DNA of 64,000 bases from Noviherbaspirillum autotrophicum (GTDB taxonomy: Bacteria; Pseudomonadota; Gammaproteobacteria; Burkholderiales; Burkholderiaceae_D). A program made the translations under genes and the position numbers. Below the pieces are notes generated by a model. The model did not search any database, had not been told where the DNA came from, and saw nothing but the letters and a program-made list of their open reading frames with translations. Positions 26,109-34,807 of the stretch are shown piece after piece (position 1 is the first letter of the stretch; the number at the start of each line of letters is the position of its first letter). The stretch covers positions 484,853 to 548,852 of the forward strand of contig NZ_JWJG01000028.1 in the NCBI RefSeq assembly GCF_000818395.1, read 5' to 3'.

Positions 26109-26196
26109 AATCCCCAAATTAGGTCTTTGAATACCCATTATAGGGATTATTTGTTAAATCCTCAAATTGGGGATTAAAATACCCAAAATAGGGATT
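26109..26196. repeat. four-copy 19-bp palindromic operator array
   Basis: Four related palindromes precede the nucleotidyltransferase gene: 26109-26127 (degenerate), AATACCCATTATAGGGATT at 26130-26148, AATCCTCAAATTGGGGATT at 26157-26175 and AATACCCAAAATAGGGATT at 26178-26196. Start spacings are 21, 27 and 21 bp, so units 1-2 and 3-4 are two helical turns apart. The second contains the -10 element and the third overlaps the -35. Confidence 0.72.
26137..26165 (-). promoter_or_regulatory. sigma-70 promoter of the nucleotidyltransferase gene
   Basis: On the minus strand, -35 TTGAGG (26165-26160), a 17-bp spacer and a perfect -10 TATAAT (26142-26137) predict a start point near 26130 and a 25-nt leader to the GTG at 26105. 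The -10 sits inside one operator palindrome, so repression by occlusion is expected. Confidence 0.75.
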
Positions 26197-26313
26197 TAAA
26201 TTTGCAAGGTCCAAGGCAATTGATTTGCTACGCTTCGCCGGAGGAAGTTTGGTAAGGGGGAGACGAATGGTAATCGGGATGAAAGAAAAGCTCGCCGGTT
26301 GGCGAACTTTGAA

Positions 26314-26754
26314 TTACAGCGGAAGCAGCCAACCTGTTTGGTTTGGTTCTGAGTCGACAAAAGTGCAACCGATTTTCGCAAAGAATGCTTTATGCGCCTC
26401 TTGGCCGTATTGCTCTTGAAAAAGAATTTCTGTGAAGCCACCTGCGCCCAAATGTTCCTTTAGTAGCTTGATGCACTTTGTTCCAATACCAATTCGGCAC
26501 AGCTCGGCGGGGCGTACTGCAAAGTGATAAATGATAAATCGCGACGGGTGGTCGGCACTTTCAGTTCAATTTTGCGCATAGGCAATCGGGTCTTTGCCAG
26601 GAAAAAAGAATGCAAGTTCGCCGTAACGCTTCTGCGTCCCCAGAGGCATTTCGTTTCTGTCACACTTCAATGATTCGCCTGGAGGAATTTGGCGCAATGC
26701 CAGTTTTGCTTCCTTCGTTTTTGTGCCAAAAAGGCCGGAGAGGCTTTCGAGCAT
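26314..26754 (-). pseudogene. GNAT acetyltransferase interrupted by one in-frame TGA
   Basis: From ATG 26754 (with AAAGGA upstream) the frame reads MLESLSGLFG ... GKDPIAYAQN and meets TGA at 26568-26566. The same frame continues without another stop: TESADHPSRFIIYHFAVRP, then RIGIGTKCIKLLKEH, the GNAT acetyl-CoA loop, and a C-terminus ending TGWLLPL at 26314. Read through, it would be a 146-residue GNAT protein, the family's usual length. A single TGG to TGA change would explain this. A sequencing error or readthrough is possible. Confidence 0.7.
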
Positions 26755-27090
26755 AGTGTCCTTTCAGTATTAATCGCGATATTGCGACGTTACATATAGG
26801 CACTTGTGGTTGTTGTCTCTTAAGCGATAGGAGGGGACATCTGGTTTCGGCATAACTTTTAATTTTCACAATCTTTACCGAAAACCTTTTAACGTCAAAC
26901 ACTTAAGTTAATCTTCGACTTAGCGAAACTGACTTTCCGAGTTCTCAACTAGCTTGCCTCCAATCGGGGAATAAGCCAAAATTACCGCGAGCGGCTCTTT
27001 AGAGCGCTTGATGGGCCAATACGAGTGACTCGATTGGTACCCGTGATGCTCTCAGGGCGAGCGGGGTTTCATTTTCCTATGGAGCCTCTT
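26755..27090. other. AT-rich intergenic region, no gene seen
   Basis: This AT-rich stretch lies between the broken GNAT gene and the divergent HNH gene. It presumably holds their promoters. No repeat or coding region is supported. Confidence 0.3.
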
Positions 27091-27447
27091 ATGCCCAATT
27101 CTCTGAGTCGTTCCCGTTCTATTGCCCACACCTGCCAAGGCGGCCGCTGCTATTACTGTCACGTGCCCACTTGGCTCAACATCCCTGACCAATTTGCTTT
27201 CCAGTACCGGTTGTCTCCGAACGAAACTCGCCTTTTGCAAGCGACTGCAGAACACCTAACTGCACGGCAAGATGGTGGGAGTAACGCACGCCCCAATATT
27301 GTCGCTGCGTGCTACTTTTGTAACTCCCGTCGCCATCGTCGCAAAACCCCTCCGTCGCCGGAAGCGTACAAGCTTCGGGTGGAAAGACAGATTGCGAAGG
27401 GCCGCTGGCACTCGTCGCGGATACTTGAGCGAACCGCAACCACATGA
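27091..27447 (+). CDS. HNH endonuclease domain protein
   Basis: The 118-residue protein has a zinc-binding CYYC pair near 21, then TAEHLTARQDGGSN (the H of HNH), NIVAACYFCNSRRHR (N and the second Cys pair) and a basic tail. This is the HNH nuclease layout, a metal-dependent DNA nicking or cutting fold found in mobile elements, restriction and phage genes. GGAG lies 6 bp before the ATG at 27091; earlier in-frame ATGs are less suited. It stands alone in the accessory island. Confidence 0.82.
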   Translation: MPNSLSRSRSIAHTCQGGRCYYCHVPTWLNIPDQFAFQYRLSPNETRLLQATAEHLTARQDGGSNARPNIVAACYFCNSRRHRRKTPPSPEAYKLRVERQIAKGRWHSSRILERTATT

Positions 27448-27496
27448 GGTTCCAGGGCCAGTCTGTACTTAACAGACTCTTGGCCAGTGAAGCCAA

Positions 27497-27652
27497 TTAT
27501 TGCTTCTTGGGGCCCGCCCCGGGTTTCGGCGGGGCGTTTCCTCGTCCTGTGCCCGAACGGCTGCCTGTTTTGCTTGGCCAGTTCCCTCCCGGGTACCCGG
27601 TTAGCTGTTGACCGCTGTCCTTGCTTCCGCCTTTGCCAGTTCCTTTGCTCAT
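27497..27652 (-). CDS. 51-residue Gly/Lys/Pro-rich small protein
   Basis: The ORF has a strong ribosome site (GAGGTAA, 5 bp before ATG 27652). It reads MSKGTGKGGSKDSGQQ, a YPGGNWPSKTG centre, then SGTGRGNAPPKPGAGPKKQ. It is basic and probably disordered. I recall similar short Gly-rich proteins with a GNWPS motif in other proteobacteria, of unknown function. It converges on the HNH gene. The GC-rich inverted repeat at 27508-27540 lies inside its coding end. Confidence 0.68.
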   Translation of the reverse strand: MSKGTGKGGSKDSGQQLTGYPGGNWPSKTGSRSGTGRGNAPPKPGAGPKKQ

Positions 27653-28062
27653 GACAATTACCTCAAATTCAAAGTCACGATATGAGTCATGCTGACACAG
27701 TAGGTCTGGCCGTGGAGAGATGTTTGAGGAATCGCAGAGGAAGCGGGTTTGTTGGTGCGATGCGGCAAAAGACGGTATTTTAGAAATGATGAAGAATAGA
27801 TTCTCTGAACGCGGGGCGCACTTACGTATTTCCTGCAGGCTCTGGTAGGCTTCTCTGCTATAAATTTCAGCATTTACTAAATCAGTTAATACCTTCTAAT
27901 ACCGCGTACTTGGACGATAGTCGTCGGGATTTCTGTACATGCTGATGAGGGCGGCATCAGATTACGCGGCTGCTAATTCTCGTGCTGCGACGCAACAAAT
28001 GTTGTCTAACTTGCTGATTTTTATGGATTTGGGCCATCAGCGTAATAACACCCGGCGGCAAC

Positions 28063-28093
28063 AAAAAAGCCCGCTAGCCTTGCGGTAGCGGGC
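28063..28093 (-). terminator. Rho-independent terminator on the minus strand, no gene attached
   Basis: On the minus strand an 8-bp stem GCCCGCTA / TAGCGGGC with a 9-nt loop is followed directly by TTTTTT. No protein gene on that strand ends here, so it points to an unannotated transcript such as a small RNA. Confidence 0.8.
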
Positions 28094-28157
28094 GAACTCT
28101 TCTTTGGCATCAGCAGGGAGATGGCTGATGCACACACCTTACCTGAGGGCGCCGGGT
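28063..28157 (-). ncRNA. candidate small structured RNA ending at the orphan terminator
   Basis: Upstream of the terminator on the minus strand is a perfect 8-bp stem GCATCAGC / GCTGATGC (28107-28114 with 28124-28131, 9-nt loop). An outer pair, ACCCGGCG (28050-28057) with CGCCGGGT (28150-28157), flanks the whole element. No Rfam family was recognised. The 5' end is unknown. Because the outer left arm lies beyond the T-run, it may be a DNA-level repeat rather than part of the RNA. Confidence 0.4.
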
Positions 28158-28452
28158 TTCTCCTGTCTTATTACACTCGATTACCAGGAATACAGACAGA
28201 TACATTTTATGCCTGCCGTGTAACAGCCTTCGGCCGCTCGCTTCGATAGGCGTGGTGCGTTGCCAGCATCGCAGACGCGATGGCGATCAAATGTTTTCCC
28301 GAAGAAGGCGGCTATAGTAAAAAGACCGAGTCGCGGATGAGCGCATCCTGGCCGACATTTTTTCATCCGATTCGGCTGGCACCAGCGTGCGGCGGCGCGA
28401 CCGGACACCAATACCGGCTGGAATGCAACGCCCATGAGGACGAGGCGGCGTG

Positions 28453-29478
28453 ATGGTTTCCCTCGAATCGAAGCTTGCTTTTTTACGGCAACCGGATAGT
28501 TTCCCGGAGGCTGGTGTGCGAGTGGAAACGGTCGAGACCCATATGTCTTGGGTGTTCCTGACCGCGCGGCATGCGTACAAGCTGAAAAAGCCGGTGCGCT
28601 ATGGCTTGCTGGATTTCAGCACGGTGGAGGCGCGCCGCTTTTACTGCGAGGAAGAGCTCCGCCTGAACCGGCGTCTTGCGCCGGACGTTTACCTGGCTAC
28701 CGTTGCCTTGGCGGTCAATGCGCAGGGGCATCTCGCGTTGTCGGACCAAGGCAGCATCGTCGACTGGTTGGTCAAGATGCGGCGCTTGCCGGCGGAGCGC
28801 ATGCTCGATGCCATGATCAAGGCTGATGCCGCGCATGCCGCGCACATGCACAAGGTCGTGGCCTTGCTGGTGCGCTTTTATGGACATTGCGCAGCGGCCG
28901 ACATTGGCCCGGCCGAATACCGTGCCCGCTTCGCGCGCGACATCGCGCTAAACCGCGCCGCGCTGTGCGATCCCCGTTACGGCTTGCCGGCGCCAAGAGT
29001 GGAACGGATTTGCGCCGCACAGCATGCGTGGCTGGCCGACAGAGGCGCGTGGCTCGATGCGCGCGTTGCCGCTGACCGAATCGTTGAGGGCCATGGCGAT
29101 CTGCGGGCGGAGCATATCTGCCTGGAGGATGTGCCAGTCATTATCGATTGCCTGGAATTCTCGCGTGACTTGCGCCTCACCGACACCGCCGACGAGCTGG
29201 CGTTCCTGGCACTGGAATGCGAACGACTGGGCGCGGTCGCTCTGGGCGACGCGCTGCTGAGCGCCTATCGCGACCTTTCCGAGGACGCGTCCGATCCGGG
29301 CCTTATCCACTTTTACCAAAGCGTGCGCGCCTGCCTGCGGGCGCGCATCACGATTTCTCATCTGAACGAGGAACAGTTCCGCCATTCGTCAAAATGGCAA
29401 CTCCGCGCCCTGGCCTATCTCGATTTGGCGGAGCGCCATGCGCAGGCAGGGGACGTCACTCCTGCAGCAACTCGGTGA
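28453..29478 (+). CDS. aminoglycoside-phosphotransferase-like kinase (COG2187 type)
   Basis: The 341-residue protein resembles the N-terminal half of bifunctional phosphotransferase/ATP-binding proteins: [20 protein letters not shown] near 25, [19 protein letters not shown] near 60, catalytic-loop-like [13 protein letters not shown] near 212 and [11 protein letters not shown] near 229. The P-loop half of longer relatives is absent. The substrate is unknown; nothing supports a resistance role. It overlaps the end of the convergent PRPP synthase gene by 23 bp. ATG at 28453 is preferred over GTG at 28450. Confidence 0.8.
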   Translation: MVSLESKLAFLRQPDSFPEAGVRVETVETHMSWVFLTARHAYKLKKPVRYGLLDFSTVEARRFYCEEELRLNRRLAPDVYLATVALAVNAQGHLALSDQGSIVDWLVKMRRLPAERMLDAMIKADAAHAAHMHKVVALLVRFYGHCAAADIGPAEYRARFARDIALNRAALCDPRYGLPAPRVERICAAQHAWLADRGAWLDARVAADRIVEGHGDLRAEHICLEDVPVIIDCLEFSRDLRLTDTADELAFLALECERLGAVALGDALLSAYRDLSEDASDPGLIHFYQSVRACLRARITISHLNEEQFRHSSKWQLRALAYLDLAERHAQAGDVTPAATR

Positions 29479-30466
29479 GCGATCCGCCATCATGCAGCCT
29501 GCGAATCGCTTCCGCAAACAGAGCCGTGCTGTCGAGTACCGTCAATTTCGCTGTGAGTGGGCTGGCGCCGAGGCGAAACGGCGGTACCGTGTCGACCACG
29601 ACCAGCCGCGCCAGCGCGCTGTCGGCCAGCACCGTGGCGGCATCGTCCATGAACAGGCCGTGGGTTGCCGCCGCCAGCACTTGGCGCGCACCGCGCTCGC
29701 GGCAGGCGCGGGCGGTACGCGCGATCGTGGCGCCGCTGCTGATGAGGTCGTCGACGATGATCGCGGTTCTTCCGCCGACCTCTCCCACCAGCAGCTCGCC
29801 GCTGACCTTGCCTTCGCTGCGGTGCTTCTCCGCGAACGCGGCGCCGACCGCCTTGCCCAAGGTGTCGGCCAGGCGCTGGCGGAACTGTTCGGCGCGCTTG
29901 ATGCCGCCTGCATCGGGCGACACGACGACCACATCCTCGTCCTGCAACGAAGGCGCAAAATGATCGACAAACAGCCCGTTTGCCTCCAGGTGTTCGGTGC
30001 GGCAGCGGAACGCATTCTGGTAGGCGGCCAGGTTATGCACATCCATCGTCAGCACCGCATCACACCCCACCGCCTCGAACAGCGCGGCCACGTAGCGGGT
30101 GGTGACGGGGTCGCGCGGCTTGGTCTTCCTGTCCTTGCGCGCATAAGCGAGATAGGGCACGACCGCGGTCACCCTGGCCGCCGCCGCATCCTTGAGCGCG
30201 CCGACGAAAAACAGCAGGCGGCACAGCTTGTCGTTGCCGCTTTGCCGCTCGTCGCCGTACAGCGAGTGGATCACCATCACGTCGGCGCCGCGCACACTGG
30301 TCAGCGGCCTGGCCTTGTGCTCTCCATCTTCGAATTCGCGCTCTTCGTGCGGCGACAGCGCAAGGCCCAGATGGCCGGCAACCCGCTCGCCGAACGCCCG
30401 GCTTGCCTCCAGCGCGAAAACGCGCAGCTCAGGTTGTGCCGTGGACTGCATTGTGTGCGTGCTCAT
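29456..30466 (-). CDS. ribose-phosphate diphosphokinase (PRPP synthase) paralogue
   Basis: The 336-residue protein has the PRPP synthase features: flexible loop [20 protein letters not shown] near 110, VVVSPDAGG near 178, and the PRPP-binding [10 protein letters not shown] near 240. It should make 5-phosphoribosyl diphosphate from ribose 5-phosphate and ATP. The KTKPRDP loop differs from the usual housekeeping Prs, so it is probably a secondary paralogue. AGGAG precedes the ATG at 30466. Only 16 bp separate its start from the divergent DHH gene. Confidence 0.85.
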   Translation of the reverse strand: MSTHTMQSTAQPELRVFALEASRAFGERVAGHLGLALSPHEEREFEDGEHKARPLTSVRGADVMVIHSLYGDERQSGNDKLCRLLFFVGALKDAAAARVTAVVPYLAYARKDRKTKPRDPVTTRYVAALFEAVGCDAVLTMDVHNLAAYQNAFRCRTEHLEANGLFVDHFAPSLQDEDVVVVSPDAGGIKRAEQFRQRLADTLGKAVGAAFAEKHRSEGKVSGELLVGEVGGRTAIIVDDLISSGATIARTARACRERGARQVLAAATHGLFMDDAATVLADSALARLVVVDTVPPFRLGASPLTAKLTVLDSTALFAEAIRRLHDGGSLTELLQE

Positions 30467-30482
30467 GGGTGTCGCTCCTGTC

Positions 30483-31442
30483 ATGGCATATTTTGATGTG
30501 TTCAACGGCGATGCGGACGGCATGTGCGCGCTGCTGCAGCTGCGCCTGGCCGAGCCGCGCGACGCGCAGCGCATCACCGGGCTCAAGCGCGAAATCGCCC
30601 TGCTGCAGCGGGTGCGGGCGCAAGCGGGCGACACGGTCACGGTGCTCGACATCTCGCTCGACGCCAATCGTGCGGCACTCATGTCTTTGCTGCGGCGCGG
30701 TGTGGCGGTGGACTACTTCGATCATCACGGAAGCGGCGCGGTGTTGCGCCATCCCGCCCTGCACGCGCTGATCGATCTGGCGCCACAGACGTGCACCGCC
30801 ATGATCGTGGACCGCTATCTGCATGGCAGATATCGCCGCTGGGCGGTCGTGGCAGCCTTCGGTGATAACTTCGCAGGCTCGGCCAGAAAGCTTGCCGATA
30901 CGCTGGCACTCAGTGGGCAGCAGGTCGCCGCGCTGCAGGAACTGGGCGAATGCCTGAACTACAACGCCTACGGCGATACCGCTGCCGATCCATTGCTGCA
31001 TCCTGCCGCGCTGTACGCGATCGTGCAGCGCTACGACGACCCATTCCGATTCATGCAGGCAGAGCCCGTGTTTCCGATGCTGCGGCAAGCGCGCCGGCAA
31101 GACATGGCGCTGGCCAGCCAGCTTGAACCGTATGCGCAGTTTGCCGGCGGGCGGATATACCTGCTTCCCGATGCGGCGTGGAGCCGCCGCGTGCGCGGCG
31201 AATTCGGCAACTGGCTTGCCAATGCACGGCCGCAGCTCGCGCACGCGATCGCCACGCCCAACCACGCGCTCGGATACACGGTCAGCGTGCGTGCGCCGCT
31301 GTCGGACCGGCGCGGCGCGCGCGGTCTGTGCGTCCAGTTTGAAACCGGCGGCGGGCGCGAGGCAGCTGCGGGCATCACGCATCTTCCCTGCGAGCGCTGG
31401 CCGGATTTCATTTACGCCTTTGCGCGTGCCTTTGCGCGGTAA
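30483..31442 (+). CDS. DHH-family phosphoesterase
   Basis: The 319-residue protein starts [16 protein letters not shown], an Asp-rich metal site. The signature DHH lies in [16 protein letters not shown] near 79, and [16 protein letters not shown] follows. DHH proteins are Mn-dependent phosphoesterases acting on nucleotides, oligonucleotides or c-di-AMP-type substrates. The substrate here is unknown. ATG 30483 is favoured since the metal motif begins at residue 4. Pairing with a PRPP synthase and a kinase-like protein suggests nucleotide or sugar-phosphate metabolism. Confidence 0.82.
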   Translation: MAYFDVFNGDADGMCALLQLRLAEPRDAQRITGLKREIALLQRVRAQAGDTVTVLDISLDANRAALMSLLRRGVAVDYFDHHGSGAVLRHPALHALIDLAPQTCTAMIVDRYLHGRYRRWAVVAAFGDNFAGSARKLADTLALSGQQVAALQELGECLNYNAYGDTAADPLLHPAALYAIVQRYDDPFRFMQAEPVFPMLRQARRQDMALASQLEPYAQFAGGRIYLLPDAAWSRRVRGEFGNWLANARPQLAHAIATPNHALGYTVSVRAPLSDRRGARGLCVQFETGGGREAAAGITHLPCERWPDFIYAFARAFAR

Positions 31443-31814
31443 GTTCCCCCGGATCTCGACGAAATGCGCTTCGTGCAAGGGGGTAGTCATGCGCTGCGGG
31501 AATTCCATGGCGGCCGGGCAGGAGGTGGACACGCCTTCAGTCTATGCCGCGCCAGAAGCGGTTGCCATCTTCTTGCGAAAAAATGCGGCGCACGCGCGGT
31601 ATGAATGACAGGCGAGGCTACCTTTTCCCCGCGTTCTTCTTGTCCGGGCGCCGGGTGTGTCCCATGGACTCTCCTCAGGCACGGCTTTCGCTTCCACTAT
31701 CCTCTTCCCGCCACAAGCCTTTATCTGTAGAAAGCGCGGAATGCCGCACGGTTTGTGCGCGGCCAACGCGATGCGCACGGCGCATGCATTTCGACCAAGA
31801 CGAGGAGCACCAGC
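31443..31814. other. intergenic region before the SRPBCC gene
   Basis: No gene of normal size is supported. It contains a possible 15-codon ORF on the minus strand (listed separately) and should hold the promoter of the SRPBCC gene. Confidence 0.35.
31618..31665 (-). CDS. possible 15-residue basic micropeptide
   Basis: The minus strand has GAGGAG, 5 bp, then an ATG opening MGHTRRPDKKNAGKR and a TAG stop. The ribosome site is better than those of many larger genes here. The length is too short to judge coding by composition. It may be a micropeptide or chance. Confidence 0.3.
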   Translation of the reverse strand: MGHTRRPDKKNAGKR

Positions 31815-32519
31815 ATGGCAACCATTCAGCAATCGATCGACGTTCGCGTGCCGATCCACACGGTATACAACCGGCTCACCCGGTTCGAGGACTATCCGTG
31901 CTTCATGGATGAAGTGAAAAACGTGCAGCAGCTCGATGACACCCATCTGCACTGGACCAGCATCATGGCGAACCGCTCCGTGGAGTGGGATGCGGAAATC
32001 ACCGAGCAGGAAACCGACCGCTGCATCGCCTGGCACAACACCAGCGGCCCGACCAACGACGGCAGGGTCGAGCTGCAACCCGTCGGACCGGACGCTGCGC
32101 GCGTGATCTTCACGCTGCACAATGAACCGGAACAAGTGCCGGGCTCGATGGCTGGCAACAGCGAGCAGGCGCTGGCGTTGCAGCTCAAGCTGGACATGGC
32201 ACGCCTGAAGGATTTCATCGAAGCGCAAGACATGCATGCCGCCGTGCCAAGCCGCGCCAGCGGGCACAGTGCCGGGCAGCAGGAGGGCCTGGCCGAATCG
32301 ACGCAGGGCGAGCGTGGCAGCCCGCGCAATGCGCCGGTGCCGATGGAGAGTTATGCGGCCGGCTCCGAAGGTTTCAGCGGCGAGGAGCAAGCCGCGCAGC
32401 CGTTGGCATCATCCATGCGCAACGCGGCTGAACAGCGCAACGATTCGGCCGGCACATCGAGGCCGGACATGAGTGGCCGCACTTCGGCTGGTTCCGGCAA
32501 GGGCGACGCCAAAGCGTGA
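31815..32519 (+). CDS. SRPBCC (START-like) protein with disordered tail
   Basis: The 234-residue protein has a START/polyketide-cyclase-like fold at 1-145 (VRVPIHTVYNRLTRFEDYPCFM, WDAEITEQETDRCIAWH), a fold that binds lipids or hydrophobic ligands. Residues 150-234 are Ser/Gly/Ala/Glu-rich and probably disordered. GAGGAG lies before the ATG. Ligand unknown; similar proteins are often stress-induced. Confidence 0.85.
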   Translation: MATIQQSIDVRVPIHTVYNRLTRFEDYPCFMDEVKNVQQLDDTHLHWTSIMANRSVEWDAEITEQETDRCIAWHNTSGPTNDGRVELQPVGPDAARVIFTLHNEPEQVPGSMAGNSEQALALQLKLDMARLKDFIEAQDMHAAVPSRASGHSAGQQEGLAESTQGERGSPRNAPVPMESYAAGSEGFSGEEQAAQPLASSMRNAAEQRNDSAGTSRPDMSGRTSAGSGKGDAKA

Positions 32520-32940
32520 CCCATGTGCGGCGCGCCGCAGGAGGACCTGCAGCGCGCCGCCCAACTGAGGGATGACTTGAACGTGGGGCGTTCCCCGCTT
32601 CAGATCGCAGCTCGTTGTCGCGCTGTGGCGCTTCTGTGACAGCGCCGCCATGCATTACTTAATGACAGTTTGCCGGTGGCAGGCGATGCCTGTCTCGCAA
32701 AATACGGCAGGCCAAGTGATTTTTATCGCAACACTCCCGCCAATATTCCCCTCTGATTTTCGCTTCCAGGAAACTTCTTGTAAGCAATCCTGTCTTTCTC
32801 ACGGTTAATACGCTCCACGGCTTTGCATATTGATATCGGCATTCCGGTGGTCGCCCCGGCGCTCTGGCGCGGGCAGGACGCACCGGGCCGCGCCAACAGG
32901 CAATTGCCGCCGGACCCATCCACCGTTTTTGAAATTTGAC
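32520..32940. other. intergenic region, no gene seen
   Basis: This 421-bp stretch separates the SRPBCC gene from the SGNH lipoprotein gene. No ORF, repeat or clear terminator is supported. Confidence 0.3.
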
Positions 32941-33813
32941 ATGAAACTATCCTCACTCCTCGCCGTCGTTCCATTCCTGCTCGCCGCCTGTGGCGGAGGA
33001 AGCAGCAGTCCCGAGCAAGCCGGCGCGAGCCAGCCGGCCGCCACGGTCTTGTCCGCAGAGCCGAGCGCACCGGCGCCCGCGCAGGCCGCTGCCGTACCGG
33101 CAGATGCCGCCCAGAGCGCCTCGACGCCAGCCGCTTCCACGCAACCTGCCGCATCGGCGAACACATCCGCGCAAAGCAGCCCTACGCCGACCTCCACGGC
33201 CACGCCGACGCCGACTGCAACCGATTCAACGCCCGCGTCGGGCGCGCCGGTGCTGGTCGAGTACTATGGTGACTCGATCATCTGGGGCTGGCTGCCGAAC
33301 AATGACTGGGTGCGCGTCGACCAGCCGGAACCTGCCGTGGTCGGCGCCGATACCGGCCTGAACGTGCAGAACATGGGCAGTCCGGGCCGCCTGGCCGAGC
33401 ATGCGCTCGCCGGCGACAGCGTCTATCCGGCCTGGGACCAGCAGATGGCCAATTCCAAGGCGACCCATGTCGTGATCGAATATCACTCGCACGACACCGT
33501 GGCCGACACGACTGCGCGCGTGCGCAAGCTGATCCAGGTCGCCAAGGCCAGCGGCAAGAAAGTGATCGTCGAGACGATCGGGCCGGGCAACCACTCCGGC
33601 AACCTGAGCTGGGAACAGATTTCGCAGGCGCAGCGCGATGCGGCAACCGCCGAGAACGTGCCGGTGATCGACCAGTCGGCTTACCTGAAAGACTACCTGA
33701 CGAGCAGCGGCAAGACGGTGTGGGATATCTGTGCCGACGGCTTGCATCCCAATCCGGACATCTACGTGATGAAAGGGCATTACGCGGCCAAACAGCTCAC
33801 TGTCCTGAAGTAA
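32941..33813 (+). CDS. SGNH/GDSL hydrolase lipoprotein
   Basis: The 290-residue protein has a lipoprotein signal with LLAAC (Cys 17) and a long Ala/Pro/Ser/Thr-rich linker (20-100). The SGNH hydrolase domain shows the nucleophile block EYYGDSIIWGW near 106, YHSHDT near 182, and DGLHPNPD near 277 (catalytic Asp and His). It should be an esterase anchored at the outer membrane or periplasmic face. The start is fixed by the signal peptide; no good ribosome site is seen. Confidence 0.85.
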   Translation: MKLSSLLAVVPFLLAACGGGSSSPEQAGASQPAATVLSAEPSAPAPAQAAAVPADAAQSASTPAASTQPAASANTSAQSSPTPTSTATPTPTATDSTPASGAPVLVEYYGDSIIWGWLPNNDWVRVDQPEPAVVGADTGLNVQNMGSPGRLAEHALAGDSVYPAWDQQMANSKATHVVIEYHSHDTVADTTARVRKLIQVAKASGKKVIVETIGPGNHSGNLSWEQISQAQRDAATAENVPVIDQSAYLKDYLTSSGKTVWDICADGLHPNPDIYVMKGHYAAKQLTVLK

Positions 33814-34008
33814 TCGCATGAATGCAAACGGCATGTGCTCCCATGTCTTAGCCGCCTTGCCGTGCGTATTTGAGAAGAGTCAATTTGCCGAAAGGCGATT
33901 GGCTCTCGCCATCGCATAGTTGACCTTGATTAAACGGCAATCTTTCTGCGCAATCTACTCTCCCCTCTTATTACTTGAATTTCATTAATAAAAAAGGGGG
34001 GAATGGTT

Positions 34009-34674
34009 ATGCGCAATGTGGCAGCAACAACTGCTGTCGTATGGGTTCTGGCCGCATGCGGTGGCGGCGGTACAAACAGCCCGGCCTCTACGACGCAAAA
34101 CACCAATACCAGCCAATCCACGAACACAAGCTTGCCGGCGACAAGCACCGTCAACGGAACCAGCTCGCCCTCCGGCACCGCGGCGAACACGCTCGTCGGT
34201 TCCAATGGCGATCTCGGCAAATATGTGGGAACGTGGAAGTCCGGATGTGAAGTCCGCGGATCTAGCGCTGCGGCGGCGTCAACCAGCGCGTCCGATTCCA
34301 CCACTTCCACCACTTCGGGCAACGCGAGTAGTGTGATCTACTATTACGGCATCACCAGCATTGATTTTCTCTCGGTAAGCGGCAACACGCTGGCGGGGCA
34401 ATCGACGGTCCAGTCGTACGAGGATAGCGCTTGCGCCAAGCCCATGTCGAATCCCAATGACGGCACGGTAGCTATTACGCTGGCCTATCAGGGGAACACG
34501 ACGCTCGCACCCAATGCGACTTACTCGGGCAGCGCGGACAACGTCTCGATCAGCGTGGCGGGCGAGACGTCGCCCTCGACCGGATATATGGCGTTTGACC
34601 CAGGCTATGGCAAGCTCTATACAAACCAGAGCACGACGTTTGACAACGATTCATTTGTGTTCACGAAGCAGTAG
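34009..34674 (+). CDS. lipoprotein of unknown function, Ser/Thr-rich
   Basis: The 221-residue protein has a lipoprotein signal ending VLAAC (Cys 15) followed by GGGG and a Ser/Thr/Asn-rich low-complexity stretch to about residue 65. A beta-rich domain follows with GKYVGTWKSGCEV and a second Cys (DSACAKP). GGGGGG lies about 7 bp before ATG 34009, favouring it over 34003. No family was recognised. Confidence 0.7.
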   Translation: MRNVAATTAVVWVLAACGGGGTNSPASTTQNTNTSQSTNTSLPATSTVNGTSSPSGTAANTLVGSNGDLGKYVGTWKSGCEVRGSSAAAASTSASDSTTSTTSGNASSVIYYYGITSIDFLSVSGNTLAGQSTVQSYEDSACAKPMSNPNDGTVAITLAYQGNTTLAPNATYSGSADNVSISVAGETSPSTGYMAFDPGYGKLYTNQSTTFDNDSFVFTKQ

Positions 34675-34747
34675 CGCAACGCTTTTGCGAGAAAGAGCTT
34701 GCGGACAGGGTGTTTCTCGCGCTCGCCACCAATATGGCGGACGCAAA

Positions 34748-34784
34748 AAAACGGCTGGCGGACAGGGTGCCCGGCAGCCGTTTT
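34748..34784. terminator. bidirectional terminator hairpin
   Basis: AAAACGGCTG (34748-34757) pairs with CAGCCGTTTT (34775-34784) around a 17-nt loop, giving an A-run on one side and a T-run on the other. It lies between the convergent lipoprotein gene and the small coiled-coil gene, so it can serve both. Confidence 0.72.
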
Positions 34785-34807
34785 GTCATGACGGAATTAC
34801 CCGATGA

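Larger units (their letters stand above)
27653..28452. other. long non-coding stretch with a structured element
   Basis: No protein gene is supported in these 800 bp. The left part (27660-28030) is AT-rich. The right part holds a cluster of hairpins at 28050-28157 described separately, and the promoter of the kinase-like gene. Confidence 0.4.

Noticed and set aside
27508-27540. GC-rich inverted repeat resembling a terminator after the HNH gene
   Set aside because: It lies inside the coding end of the 51-residue small gene and encodes its Pro/Gly-rich tail; no proper T-run follows.
28107-28131. Possible hammerhead ribozyme core (CTGATG) in the hairpin cluster
   Set aside because: The conserved CUGAUGA and GAAA elements are not both present; the CTGATG is part of a simple stem.
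28181-28435. 84-codon minus-strand ORF upstream of the orphan terminator
   Set aside because: No ribosome site, no hydrophobic or domain pattern, and atypical composition; the terminator more likely ends a small RNA.
33920-33933. FNR-like sequence TTGAC-CTTG-ATTAA upstream of a lipoprotein gene
   Set aside because: The right half lacks TCA and the -10 candidate TACTCT is poor.
34697-34770. Direct repeat GCGGACAGGGTG seen twice near the terminator
   Set aside because: Only two 12-bp copies with no other structure; most likely chance or a small local duplication.
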